DNA of 64,000 bases from Ficedula albicollis (Eukaryota > Chordata > Aves > Passeriformes > Muscicapidae): the NCBI RefSeq assembly GCF_000247815.1, contig NC_021685.1, positions 15,570,318 through 15,634,317 on the forward strand, read 5' to 3'. The position numbers were made by a program, and so were the translations under genes. Every line of letters starts with the position of its first letter. The first letter of the stretch is position 1. Of this stretch, positions 40,051 through 53,717 are shown one piece after another. Below the pieces are notes generated by a model. It saw only the letters and a list, made by a program, of their open reading frames with translations, did no database searches and had not been told where the DNA came from.

Positions 40051-43000
40051 CCATTTCCAGGCTATCTGAGCATAGCATCACTCAACACTGTTTCCTACAT
40101 GTTGAGCTGAGCCTTTGCAGCTCACTCCTGTGTGGTTCAGGGATCAAAAGCCAACCTATTGACATCATGCCATACTCATATGAGTGGTATTTGTGCAGCT
40201 GGATCTGTGTTCTGTAGAGAAGACTGGTGACTAAATGCTAATGGATATGTGAGCACAATATTCTAAGGAAAAGGAGCAGGAAATGCTAAATATCTCAGGT
40301 GTGTAACCCACTGCCAAGTGGTGCAGACTGGCACCAGGTCCTGGAGACTCCACCTGATCAAAATTCCCATTTAAAGAGTGCTGCTGTAATGTGTAGAACA
40401 GGGTGCATTTCTTTTTATAGGTTAGGTCACTGATTGTTGTTATTTGGTTGACAAAAATTTGCATCTCGTAAAGAAAGCTCATTTATGGGAGTTGTGTCCC
40501 AGTAAAGGGTGAGTAGCTAGTGTGGAAAAGCACCAGACTGGGACACAGATTTCTGATTCTACATTTACTACTAATTTGGTCACTTCTGTGACCTGTAGTG
40601 ATACTTATCTGTGCTATAGTTTCTTTTTATACTGTATTAATATTTCTCTGGCAAACCCACTGCATGAGTTGAAGCTGTTGTAATCTAGAATGATTGGGTT
40701 TTTTGGAGCATAGAACACTAGGAAGAAGCTGCCCCCCTAGTAAGAGCAGTGAAATATATTATAACTTCTCATAGGAAACAGTGCTACTGTGGGAGAGCTG
40801 CTAAAGTCAATTGTATTTCCAGGTTAGCAGCAATGATTGCTATCAACATTATGGCCTTTGCATGTAATTACCTCTTTATTTAAAGCTGGTTTTGTAAAGC
40901 TTTTCCTCTTTTTATGATCCAGGCACCTAATGGCTCCCCAAGAGAAAGCACACCATGCACAGATTGGCCCCATTAGTGCAAACTGCGTAATAAGATAATA
41001 CTATAGACTGTTACACGTTAATTTTCCAATTATTATTTTTTGCCTTTTTTACAGATTCCTAGCAGAAATTGATAGCATTAGGCAGTGTGTGGGGTCAGAC
41101 AAATCTGATTTGTCTCTCCCTGAAGATTACAAGCTATACACCGTCTGGCCTGCTTGAACACAATTAACAGATTACATTATATTCTTGCTACATTTACTTA
41201 AAAAATAGTTTTTATCTCATCAGTATTCACATATAACATTTTTTTTAATCCAGTATTATTTGTGTATATATTTTTAAGAAAAGCAAATTATTTCAGGTAA
41301 TCAAGAGATTTTCAATACCAACAAGATTTGAAAAATAAAGCAGGTATATTGAAATCCGAGGGATTAAATGCACTCCACCTGATTGCATTTATGTAACATA
41401 TGCATGAATTCCTGATTTGGTCCCCTTTCTCTATTTCTTTGACTTTGGTCTTTTTGTTTTCTTTTTTCTTAAAAAAGAGAGAAGTACTTGGAATTTAGCT
41501 TGTTAAGAGAGTGTAATTTTCAGAAACACTCAAACCAGCCTTTTTTTATCTGAAATACTCAGTTACTGCCTTTTATTTTTTTACTGTATAGGAAGTTGAC
41601 TGACTAAAACTAAACACTTTGAATATTGAGGGCATTTGCACATAAGAATGGGATTGTAATGAAGAAATTCCTGGGTTTGTGTCTCGATCAGTCTCCAATG
41701 AGGACAGAGAATTTTTTGTCTTTTCTTATAAAACTGTAGAGTATCAAATATGAGAATAAATGTTTGTCACAGGAAACAGACGTTCCTTTGAAAAACTAAA
41801 AAAGCCACAAAAAAACCCAAAACAGAGATCAGAATAAGCCCTGCTGCCCATGTTATTAATGGCAACAGAGCTCAAGGAGACAAGGATCTGGAACGTTTCA
41901 GTGAGAAGCCCTCAGGTCAGAGTTTTTAGGAAAACTTGTGCAGCAAGGTCGTGCTGGTTTGGATGCTGCAGTTATTTTCCCATCTTTGCAAGCAGCCAGA
42001 GTTTTCATCTGGTTTGTGTGAAAGGTTTGAAAGTGGTTTGTTGGGATTTTGGGGGGTTTTTGTTTGGATTTTTTTCCTTTTCCTGTAGTGTAAATCCTGA
42101 CAGCACAGGTGAGAGGTCAGACCGGTTGAGGGCTGAAGATCTAGAGGAGATATGCTGTGTGAGGCTTTCTGTTTGACATGGGGTTACAAATTTAAATGAT
42201 GAGATTATCCTATTGCCTACTTTTTGACAGAGTAAAATCTAAAAATGATGTGGAATGTTTGGAGCATATTTGCTTGAGATCAGTGACACTTAAATCTGAT
42301 TTTGGAAAGAGGCTAAATTTGATATAGCTGCCTTCATTGTGTAAAAGCCACATATGTTAAGTCTCCAAGATAAAGCCTAAAGTAATAGAGTAATGATCAG
42401 CACTGTTAAATCATGAATCAACCCAACTTTTATTGATTAAATATGATGGTTTTGATAAGGATGTGATGGATAAAGGCAAAGTAATGTATTTAAGCATATT
42501 CCTTGTACATTTTTCAATTTTCTTGCTGCTTCCTTGCCCCATTTCAGTTATAAGCCTTTTCTTATTAAGGCAATTCATTATTAGGATGAAGAAGAAACAA
42601 TATGGTGTGAAAAAGATAACATGTTAAACTGGCTTCTCAGCCTTGCATGTTGATCAAACTAAATGCCAATAAGGTGGGACTTCTCCAATCTTTGGTAACA
42701 GCTAATCCAGCTTAACAGTGGTTATTCCTAGACAGAGAAGAAACAATTGGCATTATTATTATTATTATTGTTTTCTATATTAATTAATGATTTTATATTC
42801 TGAATTGTTGGGGTTTTTTTCCAAGAACATCATAAGGATAGGGGGAAGAGGTCTGAGGATGAGGAGCTTCTGATTTCTTAGTGATTGCAAATTCTTCAAT
42901 ATATTCCTATAGTTCATTATATCCTTAAGGAAATAAGAGGAATTTGTAAATACTCAGTGGGAAAGAAAAACTAAATCTATAAAGAATGAATCCTTTAAAT

Positions 43001-46000
43001 TGGTCTGTGTTAAAGATATGCAATGCATATAAATACAGATTTATGTATATAAGCTAACATGGGGTAGCATTTTTATTTCTTCTAAAGCATCAGTTCCCTA
43101 TTTAAAGTACTAGGTGAATGATATACATACAAATGCAGAAATCTGGAGTTTAGCTGTTCAAGTTAATGTACAGAAAACCAACGGAAGAGGTGAAATGTCA
43201 GTCTTCAAAAGCACCATTATAAAGCAGAGCCTTGTATCTAAATCAGGAGTGATCTCTGCATGTAAGTGACTCAAAAGTTCCTTTGTGTTCCCACAGAAAC
43301 TATTTGCTGTTGAAACTATTGAGCAACCAAAGTGAACTGCTGACAGATTGTTGTATTATTTTGCTGTAATTACTCTTGCTAGGTGTAGTTAAAAGCAAAA
43401 AGTTCACTGTCAGGTAGTCTCGACACCAGCTGACTTCAACAAAGACAGAAAGCATGTAACACATTACTTATTTTAATAAGAAAGATGAATTAGATGAGTG
43501 AGAATTTTCCAGGAATTTTCATTTCATAGTCATTGAATATAAGCGAGAGGAAAGGCTGTGTTCCTTTCCCCTTGAAGTTACTTTTCACTTAAAAATAGAA
43601 TAAAATAAAAGGGTTTCTCTGCTTCTGCCTGTATCAATCTGCAGAGATCCTTCAGCCCTTACACACTGAAATGAGTAGAGGACTCTGTGACTCCCAGCCT
43701 CAGCACCAGAAGGATGTTTCTTCCTTGGCACCTACCTGTCTTCCTAGTTCTAGTAACTTCCAGAGCAGAGTGGTGCATTGCACATCCTTAAGTTCCCCAG
43801 GTCTGTTACTAACAGTAAACTTAGACTTGTTTTACTGTCAGAGCCCAGTGGCTGCAGAATGAGAGCACAGTGAATAAAATAGCAATAGTGATCAGCAATT
43901 AAATCTTCTTTGATGAGAGACAGGGCAATAATGGAAAGTGGAGATTCTAGCCTTTGTACAAGTCTTTATTCAATGTGCCTTTTGTCAGACAGAGTTAGAG
44001 CAATTCAGTTTTTAGAACTGAAACCCTCTTTAAGGTATCTTAAATAGTGTTTTAGTCTCTTAAAATTGTTTATTCCTGCATATATCAGAGATTTAAAAGC
44101 AGTGCTGCTGTAGGAAGAATTAAAATACCTGATTTTATAAATGCAAGTTATAATTGATGCTAGGTGCACACACAGGAATTGAGGCATTACTTGAATCAAC
44201 AGCTCACAGCCACTTTTCAGCAGATAATTAAAGTCACTTGCTGACTGAGAGCTGAGTTAGGGTAACCAAATGCTCTAGGTGAGGAAGGGATTGGAAGGAA
44301 ATCCACAATGCACAAACAAATAGCAATCACACAGCACATTGTCATGCCCTGGAGGCTTTCTTGCCGGTGTAAAAGCAACTTTACAAAAACAAGCGTTTTC
44401 AAAATAAATCAGATTTGTTAAAGCTGAATATATTTAATAAAACCACTTCAGAACATACAGTAATTTCTATTTCTTCGGATAGCCTGGTGAGATGGACTTC
44501 TAAAGCATTCTTTTTTATGTTCAGGACTGCCAGTAATTGTTTTTATTTCATCTACCCTAAGTTGTAGCACTTAGAGAACCAGTAATACATAGATTTCCTT
44601 CACAATTTCTCACATCACTAGGCTTTATTTTGATTTCAGTAAAATTAATTGAAAGCAATACCATGCATACACCTTCATTTTATGATGAAAATTGTTATTT
44701 TCTAAATTGAATTAAAATTCTTATATGAGAATTACAGTAATGATGCTCCATAGTTCTGTTATTCGAAGGGCAGCCTTGAGGCAAAGGTGAATTTTTCTGA
44801 AGCAGTCTTTGCTTCGAGGTTTTAAAAATTATTTTATCTCTCATTATTTATGTAATTGTCAAAGCTCAAAGCTTTAATCTTGATGCTTTATTTTTCCTGT
44901 GCTGTAGCTACATGTGGATTTACTAACAGTAGGGTTCATTAATGCTGGGTTTCTGATATGTATTCCTTTCATCACTAATGGGATCGGATTTTAACTCATA
45001 AGTATAATGCTGATGGATATAATGAATGGCTTAATCAGTGGCCTCATCTTTCATCTGTGAGGTAGTCCAGTGACTTGATGTTAATGATAATGAAGTGCTA
45101 GTGAACCTAGAGAAAAACATTAACTGTAGCCATCAAAGATAGAATTTAATTTGGATTTTAATTCACAATGTTAGTGAATGTAACAACTTGCCAAATGTAG
45201 AAAATGCTCTTATTAGACAATATATCCCTTCTAGGATTGTAAATGAAGGGTATGTTTCCAGGGATGTTTTGCATGTGTATCAAAACAAATACCAGCTTTT
45301 CCCTAAGCAAGTAAAAAAAAATACCAGGAGAATATAACAGAAAACGGTGATTATTCAGTTCATGGTTTTAGTTGATTTTTAAGATTTCTACTGCTGGGAA
45401 CACTTAAAAAAATTAGTCATCTATATTTCAGGAGGTGTTCAGGTATCTTTAGGGAAGTGAGCATCCTCATTGCTCCTTTGGCCACGCAAAAGGTAAATAA
45501 TGGAATTTAGGAAAATCTTAAATTACTTCAACTTGAAAAATATGGTAGAACTGAGTTTCCTTGATTCTACATATGTGGCTGGGAAGGTGTTTTTGACTAC
45601 CCTCCCAGATGGGACATTTTGTTGTATCCCAATGAGGAAGCCAGTTTCACTCATTCTTTATCCTCCCTTGCCCTCTGACAGAGGGAATGACCTCAGGGTG
45701 GCTCACTTGCCCTCCTGCCGTGAGCTGTGGCCACAGCAATTGTGTCCCTGTGGCCACTCACGGCTGCTTGCAGGAAGCTCTGCAGCTTCACAGAGGGGAG
45801 GTGAAAGAGGCAAATCAATGGGATTTCAAACTGCAGAAACACCAAAATCAGCATTTCATTGTTCCAGCAGTGCTGCTTGGGTTGCATTAGGATTTTGGAA
45901 TGCACCAGAGATTTCTGTAGCATCACTGGTAGCTGAGAAAGCAGCACTTTCCCAGTCTGAGGAAACAAGGATCTAAATGCAACTGGAGGAACTCTCTAGC

Positions 46001-46449
46001 AAATGCAACAAAAATTATGACTCAGATGTTTGTTACTACATATTCCCTGTCACTTTACACTTCAGAACAGGTGTTAGCCACAGTCTTCTGGCAAAATTTT
46101 ATCTTTGCTAATTAAATTCTGCCCTGCTAAATTCTCCCTGTAATTTTAATTGGATTTTGTTTTCCTCAGTGTAAACCATAAATTCTTGTGTGAGGCTACT
46201 TTGTGCTATTAAATGGTCGCATTTAATTGGTAGCTGGCATACTCCTGAATCCCTAATACATATAATGATAATTTGGGAAATGATTTGAAATTAATTAAAT
46301 TTAGTAGCTAAAATCCATGAAATCTTCATCAGACAAAACTCATTCTTGGTTTCCCTTAGTTTTGTCAAGTGATTTTATTTGGCTAAAAACTGTGTTAGAG
46401 AATTGTCTCTAGGGAATGTACAGGTAGAATTGTAAAGTGTTTCTTTCTG

Positions 46450-46466
46450 AAAAAAAAAAAAAAAAA
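46450..46466. repeat. Poly-A tract
   Basis: 17 consecutive A; a simple repeat. Confidence 0.9.
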
Positions 46467-48573
46467 GCCCACCTTTGTCCATGCTGGGAACTAATTTTAA
46501 AAGAAACTTCTTCAGTACAAAGACTGCAAAAGAAACTAAGCTGAAAGATTATTCTCATGAGACAGAAGTCTGGTACTAAAAACTGATTTTCTCTATGCTT
46601 TAGACAGGTTAGCTCTTCATAAGATTATGGATTAATTTGCACATACCATAAATAATATAGTTTAAACTAGATAGTAGTGAGTTTAGATAAAAATAGAGCC
46701 ATAAACATTTCTAGTCTACCAAAGTTGAAGTAAAGGCAGGTTGAAAGCAAAATTTTTTCCCTTGGATTTTCCTAATGCGTTTCTAATTAACTTTCCTTTT
46801 TAAGAAGGGCCTTTCTTTGTTGCAACAGTTTTTTGTCTTTGCCAAATTTTATTTGATATTTGCATTCCTACAATTTCAGTTCTGAAACACATCTAACCTT
46901 TCCAAACTAGAATGATTTTTCCCTTGATCACACTGTTTTTCATATGAATGAGTTTCTAATGCAGCCTAAAGTTGTGTGATGGTAAAAATAGGTGAAAATA
47001 AGCACCCAGGATTATAGCCCAACAATTTTTCTGATCACCTTCTTCCAAGTGCAGTGATCCTACAGAAAATGTAAACAATATAGAGCTATTTTGTATATGT
47101 AATGGCTCATCAAATAGCCATAATGGACAGGTCACGAATACATTTGGGTTAGTGAAGAGGACAAAAGTGCAGCACAGATTTTAATTTTTTTTTTTCAGTT
47201 GTAATTAAGCTGTCAGGCTGCCTTCTATGTGTTAAATTTCATTCAAAATCAAAACAAATAAACAAACTTTGGAAGTAAACTTAGCATTTAATATAGTTAG
47301 GACCTTTAAGTGCTCTATAGATGTTGGTGTATTTTGTGATCTGATATTGGAAGGCTTTTTATTGGTGATCTCAGCCATGTGTACAGTAAACTGCCTGGAG
47401 AGTTTAGGTGGTGCCTGAGGGAGGTGTAGGGGTTGTTTAAACCACCACGACTGACTGGTGGTGCATCTTCTCAGAGAGCTGCTCCTCTCCATCCTCCTTT
47501 TGCTGGGTTTCTGGTATTCACCATGATGACCACAGGAATACGGGTCCTTTGTTGGGGATGACCCATTCTTTATGGTCACGTGCATTTATGTTTATGCTGC
47601 TCATTAATATTTATCATTACTAATGGCCAAGCAGTTCCATCCAAATGAAGAGTCTAATGGGCCTCCAGGGAGAGCTGCTCCAGTGCATCCCTTTCAGATT
47701 TGTCCTTGGCATGTATCTGTACTGACAATTTTCAAACAGCACTGCATTTATTATGAGTTTGTAGATCTCGATGGTTTTTGGTTTCCTTGAAGAAAAAGTG
47801 TCCTATGTTTTCCCTGTTGACTTGGCAGCACTTTTTTGTTTCAATAGCTCTTGATACTTTAAAAAAGCAAGAATCAGTCTGTCTTTCTGTATCTGTGCTT
47901 GGTACAGGGAAGGTAATGAAAGTATTTCTTAGTTTCAGCACTCTACACACATATTGGATATTATTATAGATCTTGTGCCCAGGAAAACATTGGGCTTGCA
48001 TACCTTCCATTTGTCTAACAGCTCTCTGAGATGTTCCAAGTCAGAGTGGCAGTTAAAAGCTACTTGGGACAGGTCAGTATTTCAGTGTTCCCACTTCTAA
48101 CTTTTGACACAATGACATGATAAAACTCATATGAGAGACATCACTATCTTCAACTCAATGCCTTCCAAAGATCTGTTGTTTCACATCTATTCTTTGCCAC
48201 ACAACAGGCCTTTCATTTTAAGGTTTGTACAAATTGTTGCTTTATAGAATAATAATAAATAATAATAATAATGATGTATTCCTTATAAATACTACAGCAT
48301 ACATGTACTTGTAACATAAACAGAGCATAGCAGTAATTTAATGATGCAAAGTTGGGAGCACCACAGATAGGACAATGGTTTGATAACCATGTTTACAAGG
48401 TGGCTGTTAGATATGTGCCTCATGGATATGTTCCTGAGCCGTGACAGCTTCCTGGTTCCTGGACACCGAGGATGCTGCAGAGCAGAGGAGGAATTTCATT
48501 TTCACACTTATGGGAGTAGAGCTCACTGTACTTTCAGTTTCTTGCTTCTGCACTGAAGCAATGTGTTCCCTAC

Positions 48574-49208
48574 AAGTAGCAACTTTTCTGATTCATAAAG
48601 CCCACAGACACATACAGGATAACACTTCCAAAGGAAAGACAAAATTAGAAAACATGAATATAAATGTAGATAATGGCATGTGTGATGCACATAAGCCTTG
48701 AGTTGTAAGGATGAGCTAGGAATGAATGTCACAGTGTAAGGGAGAAGGCAGTTTAAATAAGAAACAGACAGACACAGGTATGGAATACTGTAGGTTTTTC
48801 TGGAAATAGTTACAATTGTGTTTTGGGGGTGTTTATAGCTTGGAGGTGAATTTGACTCATAACTTCTTCAAGAATGATTCTGTGCAGTTATGAAGTAGCA
48901 ACTTTTCTGATTCATAAAGCCCACAGACACATACAGGATAACACTTCCAAAGGAAAGACAAAATTAGAAAACATGAATATAAATGTAGATAATGGCATGT
49001 GTGATGCACATAAGCCTTGAGTTGTAAGGATGAGCTAGGAATGAATGTCACAGTGTAAGGGAGAAGGCAGTTTAAATAAGAAACAGACAGACACAGGTAT
49101 GGAATACTGTAGGTTTTTCTGGAAATAGTTACAATTGTGTTTTGGGGGTGTTTATAGCTTGGAGGTGAATTTGACTCATAACTCCTTCAAGAATGATTCT
49201 GTGCAGTT
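48574..49208. repeat. Tandem duplication, 319-bp period
   Basis: Copy 1 (48574-48892) and copy 2 (48893-49208) both start aagtagcaacttttctgatt and are almost identical. Visible differences are aacttcttc versus aactccttc and the last bases of the unit. Confidence 0.96.
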
Positions 49209-51270
49209 GTGTCAGGAAAGTATAGTGGCTATGAAGTACTAATTATAACATATTCCATTGCTGCATGGTTTATTATACATTATTGTATTATTCATGTGTT
49301 TTTCCTCATTGTGTTTTCTGAGGAATGGTATTTATTTGAAAGGCACGAGAGAGGTACAGTCCACATGGGGCTCTCAGCAAAAAAGTTGTAGTTCTTTAAC
49401 TTTTGTATTTGAGGCTGATTTCCTTTTATGTATGTTAAAATATTGTACTGGATTCATCTTAATGAACATTTATATGCAGATACCCTGCTTTTCCAGCCCA
49501 AGAGGCAACTTATGTAATACATATTTGCATATTGACACAGTTGCAATACTAGAGCTAGAGGACGAGAATAAAAGTCAACAGTGTGTCAAAATTTGCCTGC
49601 AGAGAAAAGTGCCTTTAAGGGTTGGCATTATCTTGTCTCAGTCACATCTACTTCATGAAATAGGCATAGCCTCGAGCAATGCCTGGAGTTGCAGCTCAGA
49701 AGAAAAATTAATGTTAGAGAAGTTCCAGACAATTTTTTGAACTTATAAACTTCTGAAATGTGGTAATGAAACCTAGCATGGTACATCATTGCAGATCAGA
49801 GGAGAGTACCAGATACTGAGTGAAACAGTCTATTATCTATAGAGCAGGATTTAACATGGCTTTGTGGTGCATAAAAGCCAAAACTTTAAACTGGACTAGG
49901 GGAAGTGAACTTTTCTAGTGAAAAAGATGTGGGATGAGGTTGCATCTGCCATGGGTTTGCAGAAGTAGCTACTTAATGATGTGTTTGAGGCTCTCAAGGT
50001 TAGTCTCCTGTGGCAGATAAATGCAGAGAGCTGAAGTAGCTTTCATTCTCCTTCGGCCTTGTCCCCATCTCCTGTTAAAACACTTGCAATTCCTGCTACC
50101 TTGTGCATACCTATCCACAACCATTAGCATCTTGTTACCCACCAAGTAACTTTTCTCTGTATACCATTTATAAAAGCTGGAGGGATGGGTGTCAAAAGAA
50201 TTTATTCTGGCCTCTTTCAGCATCCTAGGAAAGTAGTTGGGATACTGCCAACAAATCTGTGCTGTCTTTTCTGGTAGAGGTGTCACAACAGAGTTTCCTG
50301 CAGGAAAGTCCTCTGAGCCTTGAGGCACACAGCTCCCACTAAAATACTTTGAGGAGGCAGTGATGTGGTTTCTGATACCAGCCAAGCTGTGTGAAGGACA
50401 TCTAGAAATGTTACAGGACTATTGCAATTTTTAGAAAATAATGATGTAGATCTAACAATATCATGGGCTATAATTAAAGTTCCCATAAACTTCATTTGCA
50501 TGGTACTGTATAAATAGCTCTCCACATCAAAGGTACATGTAATTATCCTTGAAAATCTTGTAGATGACAGAAGATTTATCCGGACAGGAAGAAGCTCACA
50601 AATCTATACATGTGGATTACTTTAGAAGGAGAATTAATTATAGCTTGTTCATTACTAAAAGAAAATTAATTTCTGCAGGTTCAGTTAAGTGTCCAAGTCC
50701 AGCTATTATTCTACATGTGTTAGAACCTGTGGGAGTTTTTATATTCTAATGATGTTTCAGTCTTGACAGTAACAGGTTTTAGCATGTTCCTGCTGGACAG
50801 TCCATGTTCCTGAACCTTCATAACCAGATTCTTACCTAAAAGTATATACTGTGATGACCTTCAGGCAAAGATGGAATAATATTTCAGAACATTACTCACA
50901 CTGCATTGCAAGCTAGCATATCATAATGAATAAATATTTTTCTGAATTGAAAAAATGGCACAGCAACAAACAGAAGGGCTTTCTTCTACAAATTGCATTT
51001 TTCTCCTTGTGGCCTTGTATTTTTAAAACAGCTATGGAATAATTAAGCAGAGTGGAGTATTAATGCAATTTTATAACTAAGGTTAGGGTTGCCAGATGTT
51101 GTTCATTTTTCCTCTCTGTTTTTCTAATGTGCATGAGCATTCAAAATGTGGGCTGATAGTGGGTTGCAGGAAACTTAGAACATTTGGTCTTACATATCTA
51201 AGGTATTAAAAATTGAGCTTGTTGAGATGCTGCTTTGCTGATTCATTTGTTTGGATATATCCCTCATTTC

Positions 51271-51512
51271 TATTTTCAGTTTCCAAAAGACCAATTCTTA
51301 AATCAGACAAAAAGAGCAAACAGCATACACAGTCTTTTCATGAAGTCTTTTCTGAAATAAATAAATTGTGAGATTCATTTGTCTAATAGAGTATTTTCAG
51401 TTTCCAAAAGACCAATTCTTAAATCAGACAAAAAGAGCAAACAGCATACACAGTCTTTTCATGAAGTCTTTTCTGAAATAAGTAAATTGTGAGATTCATT
51501 TGTCTAATAGAG
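51271..51512. repeat. Tandem duplication, 121-bp period
   Basis: The unit tattttcagtttccaaaaga starts at 51271 and 51392. One mismatch is seen (aataaataaa versus aataagtaaa). Confidence 0.95.
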
Positions 51513-51655
51513 AACAATATTCAATGGCCTTCATAATTTTCAGATCACATATTGTTTTGGCCAGCAATTTTCCTATGCATAAATGAACAATATTCAATGG
51601 CCTTCATAATTTTCAGGTCACATATAGTTTTGGCCAGCAATTTTCCTATGCATAA
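51512..51655. repeat. Tandem duplication, 73-bp period, abutting the 121-bp one
   Basis: The unit gaacaatattcaatggcctt starts at 51512 and 51585, with two mismatches. It begins exactly where the previous duplication ends, so two independent-looking duplications are contiguous. Confidence 0.94.
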
Positions 51656-52032
51656 ACAGGTTAATGTAGTCAAATGTGATAAAAATTTAGGAATCAGCTC
51701 AAATCATGAAGATGAAATACAGGCTGCAGTGATGAAATTCATGGTTGGGTGCAAATGTAAGTATTTGATTTCCCTACATGAGTCTTGTCTGTCCCTACTG
51801 AAGGGAGAGAGAAGAAAATAATTTGTCATTTGCACCCACTCGGTATGGATGTACATTTTACTGTAAAAGTTCTGTTCCTGAAATATGGCCTATCAAAAGT
51901 AGAAGACAGTTGCTACTAATTATTTTCAAAGAGCAGAAAGTGTTTAGCTTTACACAAAGAGTTCAGGGTTAAGACATTTCCATCAATCTTCAAAAATATC
52001 TTTTCAGAATACAGTTGAAAAATTCAGTGTAT

Positions 52033-52071
52033 GTATATATATATATATATATAAATATATAATATATATAT
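52033..52071. repeat. (AT)n microsatellite
   Basis: Alternating TA with two A-rich interruptions. Confidence 0.9.
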
Positions 52072-52559
52072 GCATCAAAGTATAAAAAAATTGTTCCCCC
52101 AGCACCCAAGTCAGCTATTTAATATTATGCCAAAAGAACACAGTACTTCCTATTTGAATCATTTCTTATACATATCCCTCATTTAAAAACACAGAGGAGT
52201 TTTCATTTTTGATTCTGGGGTTGATAAGATTATCTATGCAAATTTATGGACTTTATAAAGTGGTCCAGTTAATATATGAGAGGCACCATTCATTTACTGA
52301 ATTGTTCAGCTGAACATTTTTAGCTATGTTTATTAAAGTATGTGCACTTCACTCTCGTGCTCTTTGAGCTGGAGGGATTGAGTATGGCAGAAGGTTCAAG
52401 CAGACCTTGAGCAGTCTCTTGGCATTCAAAGTTCTCTCTTCCATTCAGATCTCCCAGTTCAGCTTTCTGGGACATGTGCTTTGTCTCTGATTGAGGTTAA
52501 ATCTCAAGAACTAGGGTAAACAACATTTGTTTTCCTGTAAACAATTTCTGATGCCATCC

Positions 52560-52583
52560 TTGATATTAATATATTAATATCAA
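52560..52583. repeat. 24-bp perfect palindrome
   Basis: The core gatattaatatattaatatc (52562-52581) equals its own reverse complement, and two more base pairs extend it on each side. It could extrude as a cruciform; no function is implied. Confidence 0.85.
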
Positions 52584-53590
52584 CCTTGATATAGAAGCAG
52601 GTGGGGTTTTTTTTATTAATTTTAAATTTTACTTTGACTTGTTTTCATTGATTTAAATGTGGAAGAAAACAGCTATGAATTCTGTAGTAAAATCTTAAGT
52701 CTTTAAACAGGAAATAATTTATATTTTCACTCTGTTGATCGATCTGGGAAAAAAAAGTCCATTGACTGCTTATATCTGATTGCACTTGTCTTTTTTCAGT
52801 GGTTATTTTCACTCGAGTTCTGTTAATTTTGGGATTTAATGGCATTGAAATAGATCACTTAAGTATTCTTTTATTCATTTTTATCCTATTTACATCAGTT
52901 CACATTTAAATAGAAATTTATTTCTGCCTAAATGTTGCTTTTCTCAGCAATGATTGGTATCACCCGCATTACAAATTGATGATATTGAAATTACATATTG
53001 CAATTTCTTCAATTGCATCTTGAAGATCTACCATTATGAGAAGTGAAAATAAATTTCTTGATCCATCTATGTTGCTGACAATAAAATTGAGATTTAAGAA
53101 AATAGTTCATTATATTAGTTTTCTTAATATTTTTTCTACCATAGTCTACTTTTAATTGCAAATGAAACTAAGCTTCCCACCATCTTTTATGTCTAGGACT
53201 GATTTGTCATGTCTCATGTAGTTACCTGTGTGTTCCAGAACTCCTCTTTTCCTGTGGTATGGGTAATAGGCAAATAATGAACTTTACTGCAGAAGTCTAA
53301 TGTATACTAATGTGGTTTTTTAAATTTAAAGATTAAGAGTTTTTTAATCATAATTTTAGTAGTAGTGAAAGTGAGAAATATGTTTAGCTCTAACTTTATA
53401 TCGACAACTGTTGCCACCCATGTTTTCCTCACATATTTGTTTAATGTCACCCATGCTACACTGAAATAACCTTCTAGATGATCCACACTTAATCAATGTG
53501 CTGACATAATGCTGTCAACCTTATCCTCAGAAAAGGTCATCTGTTAAATGAAATAAGTGGGTTAGGGAATAGGAACTGTGGCAGAATGGG

Positions 53591-53717
53591 GGATAGCATG
53601 TTTCTGTGGGCTGTATAAAACATGCACGGTTGGATAGCATGTTTCTGTGGGCTGTATAAAACATTCACAGTTAGGGGATAGCATGTTTCTGTGGGCTGTA
53701 TAAAACATTCACAGTTA
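53591..53717. repeat. Three-copy tandem repeat, 41 and 44 bp
   Basis: The units ggatagcatgtttctgtggg start at 53591, 53632 and 53676. Copies 2 and 3 share cattcacagtta where copy 1 has catgcacggtt, so copies 2 and 3 are the most recent pair. Confidence 0.94.

Noticed and set aside
45500..45976. 158-codon open frame on the + strand
   Set aside because: No recognisable motif or domain; part lies over a locally GC-richer stretch open in several frames on both strands.
49258..49740. 160-codon open frame on the + strand
   Set aside because: The translation is hydrophobic and low in structure, with no family match, and its start lies just after a duplication; probably chance.
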